Part shown: positions 63,616 to 64,000 of the stretch, in pieces | Layout of the letters: the number at the start of each line of letters is the position of its first letter | Numbering within the stretch: the first letter of the stretch is position 1 | Notes under the pieces: model-generated | The model's input: only the letters and a program-made list of their open reading frames with translations | The model's database searches: none | Told to the model about the DNA's origin: nothing | Source of the DNA: Desulfurivibrio alkaliphilus AHT 2 | GTDB taxonomy: Bacteria; Desulfobacterota; Desulfobulbia; Desulfobulbales; Desulfurivibrionaceae | Assembly: GCF_000092205.1 (NCBI RefSeq) | Contig: NC_014216.1 | Coordinates: 1,989,742-2,053,741 of the forward strand | DNA: 64,000 nt | Direction: 5' to 3' | Program-made: the position numbers and the translations under genes

Positions 63616-64000
63616 TCAAACCGCGATCAGTACAGCCATAACACAACCCGCCCCGGCAAGGAGGCTGACCCTGTCGCGCAGCGCGAAAACAATTGGGTCA
63701 TCAGGCATGTGGCCGCGGTGAGAAAGCACCCATATCCGGGAAATCCAGTAAATCATCACCAAACAAACCCCCCACAGGGCCTGGGGATGGCTATACAGCC
63801 CCACCACTGCAGGTGACGTGATATATAGGGCCATGATCAATATCGACATGTAGCTGGAGGCCACTCCCAGCACCCCGATGACCTCGCGATCCTCGGTATA
63901 ATAACCGCGGCCGGAAATTTTTCCGGTTTGGTTTTGCATTTTAGTGATGATCTCGGAGTACCTTTTCACCAGCGCCAGTCCCAGGAAGAAAAAAACCGAA
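63616..64000 (-). CDS. UbiA-family prenyltransferase (decaprenyl-phosphate phosphoribosyltransferase-like), partial
   Basis: C-terminal 127 residues of a UbiA-family protein whose start is beyond the window edge. The frame remains open through 64000 (upstream residues read FFFLGLALVKRYSEI), and three hydrophobic helices follow. The sequence FLGLALVKRYSEI and the GY-x-x-D-x-x-V-I-G segment (GYYTEDREVIGVLG) match the polyprenyl-phosphate phosphoribosyltransferases. It would make the substrate of the DprE1/DprE2 pair. Confidence 0.8.
   Translation of the reverse strand, partial: SVFFFLGLALVKRYSEIITKMQNQTGKISGRGYYTEDREVIGVLGVASSYMSILIMALYITSPAVVGLYSHPQALWGVCLVMIYWISRIWVLSHRGHMPDDPIVFALRDRVSLLAGAGCVMAVLIAV

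Overview
The window looks like a chromosomal segment of a GC-rich, motile Gram-negative bacterium. The best guess is a Desulfobacterota (deltaproteobacterial) relative of the Desulfobulbales. The basis is the flagellar gene order ending in flhF-flhG-fliA-cheY, a sigma-54-type flagellar promoter, an Aquifex-type aconitase and an exosortase/PEP-CTERM exopolysaccharide locus. Genus cannot be fixed from the sequence alone. No rRNA, tRNA or CRISPR array was seen.

Layout. (1) 0-9 kb: housekeeping genes, mostly on +: rpoZ, dnaJ, moaC, a DksA/TraR-type gene, galT, a lone receiver, folE2, glyS (no glyQ beside it) and a beta-CASP metallo-hydrolase. (2) 9-14 kb on -: alpha/beta hydrolase, LuxR-type regulator, maf, aconitase. 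(3) 14.3-26.6 kb: a flagellar export and switch operon, fliL-M-N-O-P-Q-R-flhB-flhA-flhF-flhG-fliA, then cheY and a second FliL-like gene. A near-consensus -24/-12 promoter precedes fliL. (4) 26.7-29.5 kb: glnB, a YihY-type membrane protein, a cupredoxin-like protein and a small membrane protein. (5) 29.5-64 kb: a long exopolysaccharide/exosortase locus. It holds sugar-nucleotide genes (PMM/PGM, GMP/PMI), export and chain-length genes, an autokinase, an ExeA-like ATPase, a PAS/sigma-54 activator, a PilZ protein, a PEP-CTERM protein, exosortase A fused to EpsI, glycosyltransferases, a deacetylase, a flippase, acetyltransferases, and an amidotransferase/acyl-ligase/ACP/NAD-synthase-like set. It ends in a DprE1/DprE2/GtrA/UbiA-type set that probably makes a polyprenyl-phosphate pentose donor.

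The polysaccharide locus is visibly broken by mobile DNA. An IS21-family element (5-bp target duplication CGCGC) splits the outer-membrane barrel gene, and an IS256-family element (8-bp duplication TGCTGCCC) splits a membrane glycosyltransferase. Removing each element with one duplication copy restores the reading frame exactly. Two long poly-C tracts (C11 and C10) sit in two further genes of the locus, and the C11 tract puts a ydcF-like gene out of frame by one base. The locus may therefore be phase-variable, heterogeneous in the population, or decaying.

The most unusual feature is a family of about 105-110 bp nested palindromes present in three copies (near 12.0, 16.36 and 26.6 kb). All share the same asymmetric pair of arms, and one copy lies in frame inside the 5' end of fliO, apparently translated. 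Other structured repeats lie at 7.3-7.5 kb and 29.5 kb. The PEP-CTERM gene has its own sigma-54 promoter, with three related palindromes upstream that may be activator sites for the neighbouring regulator.
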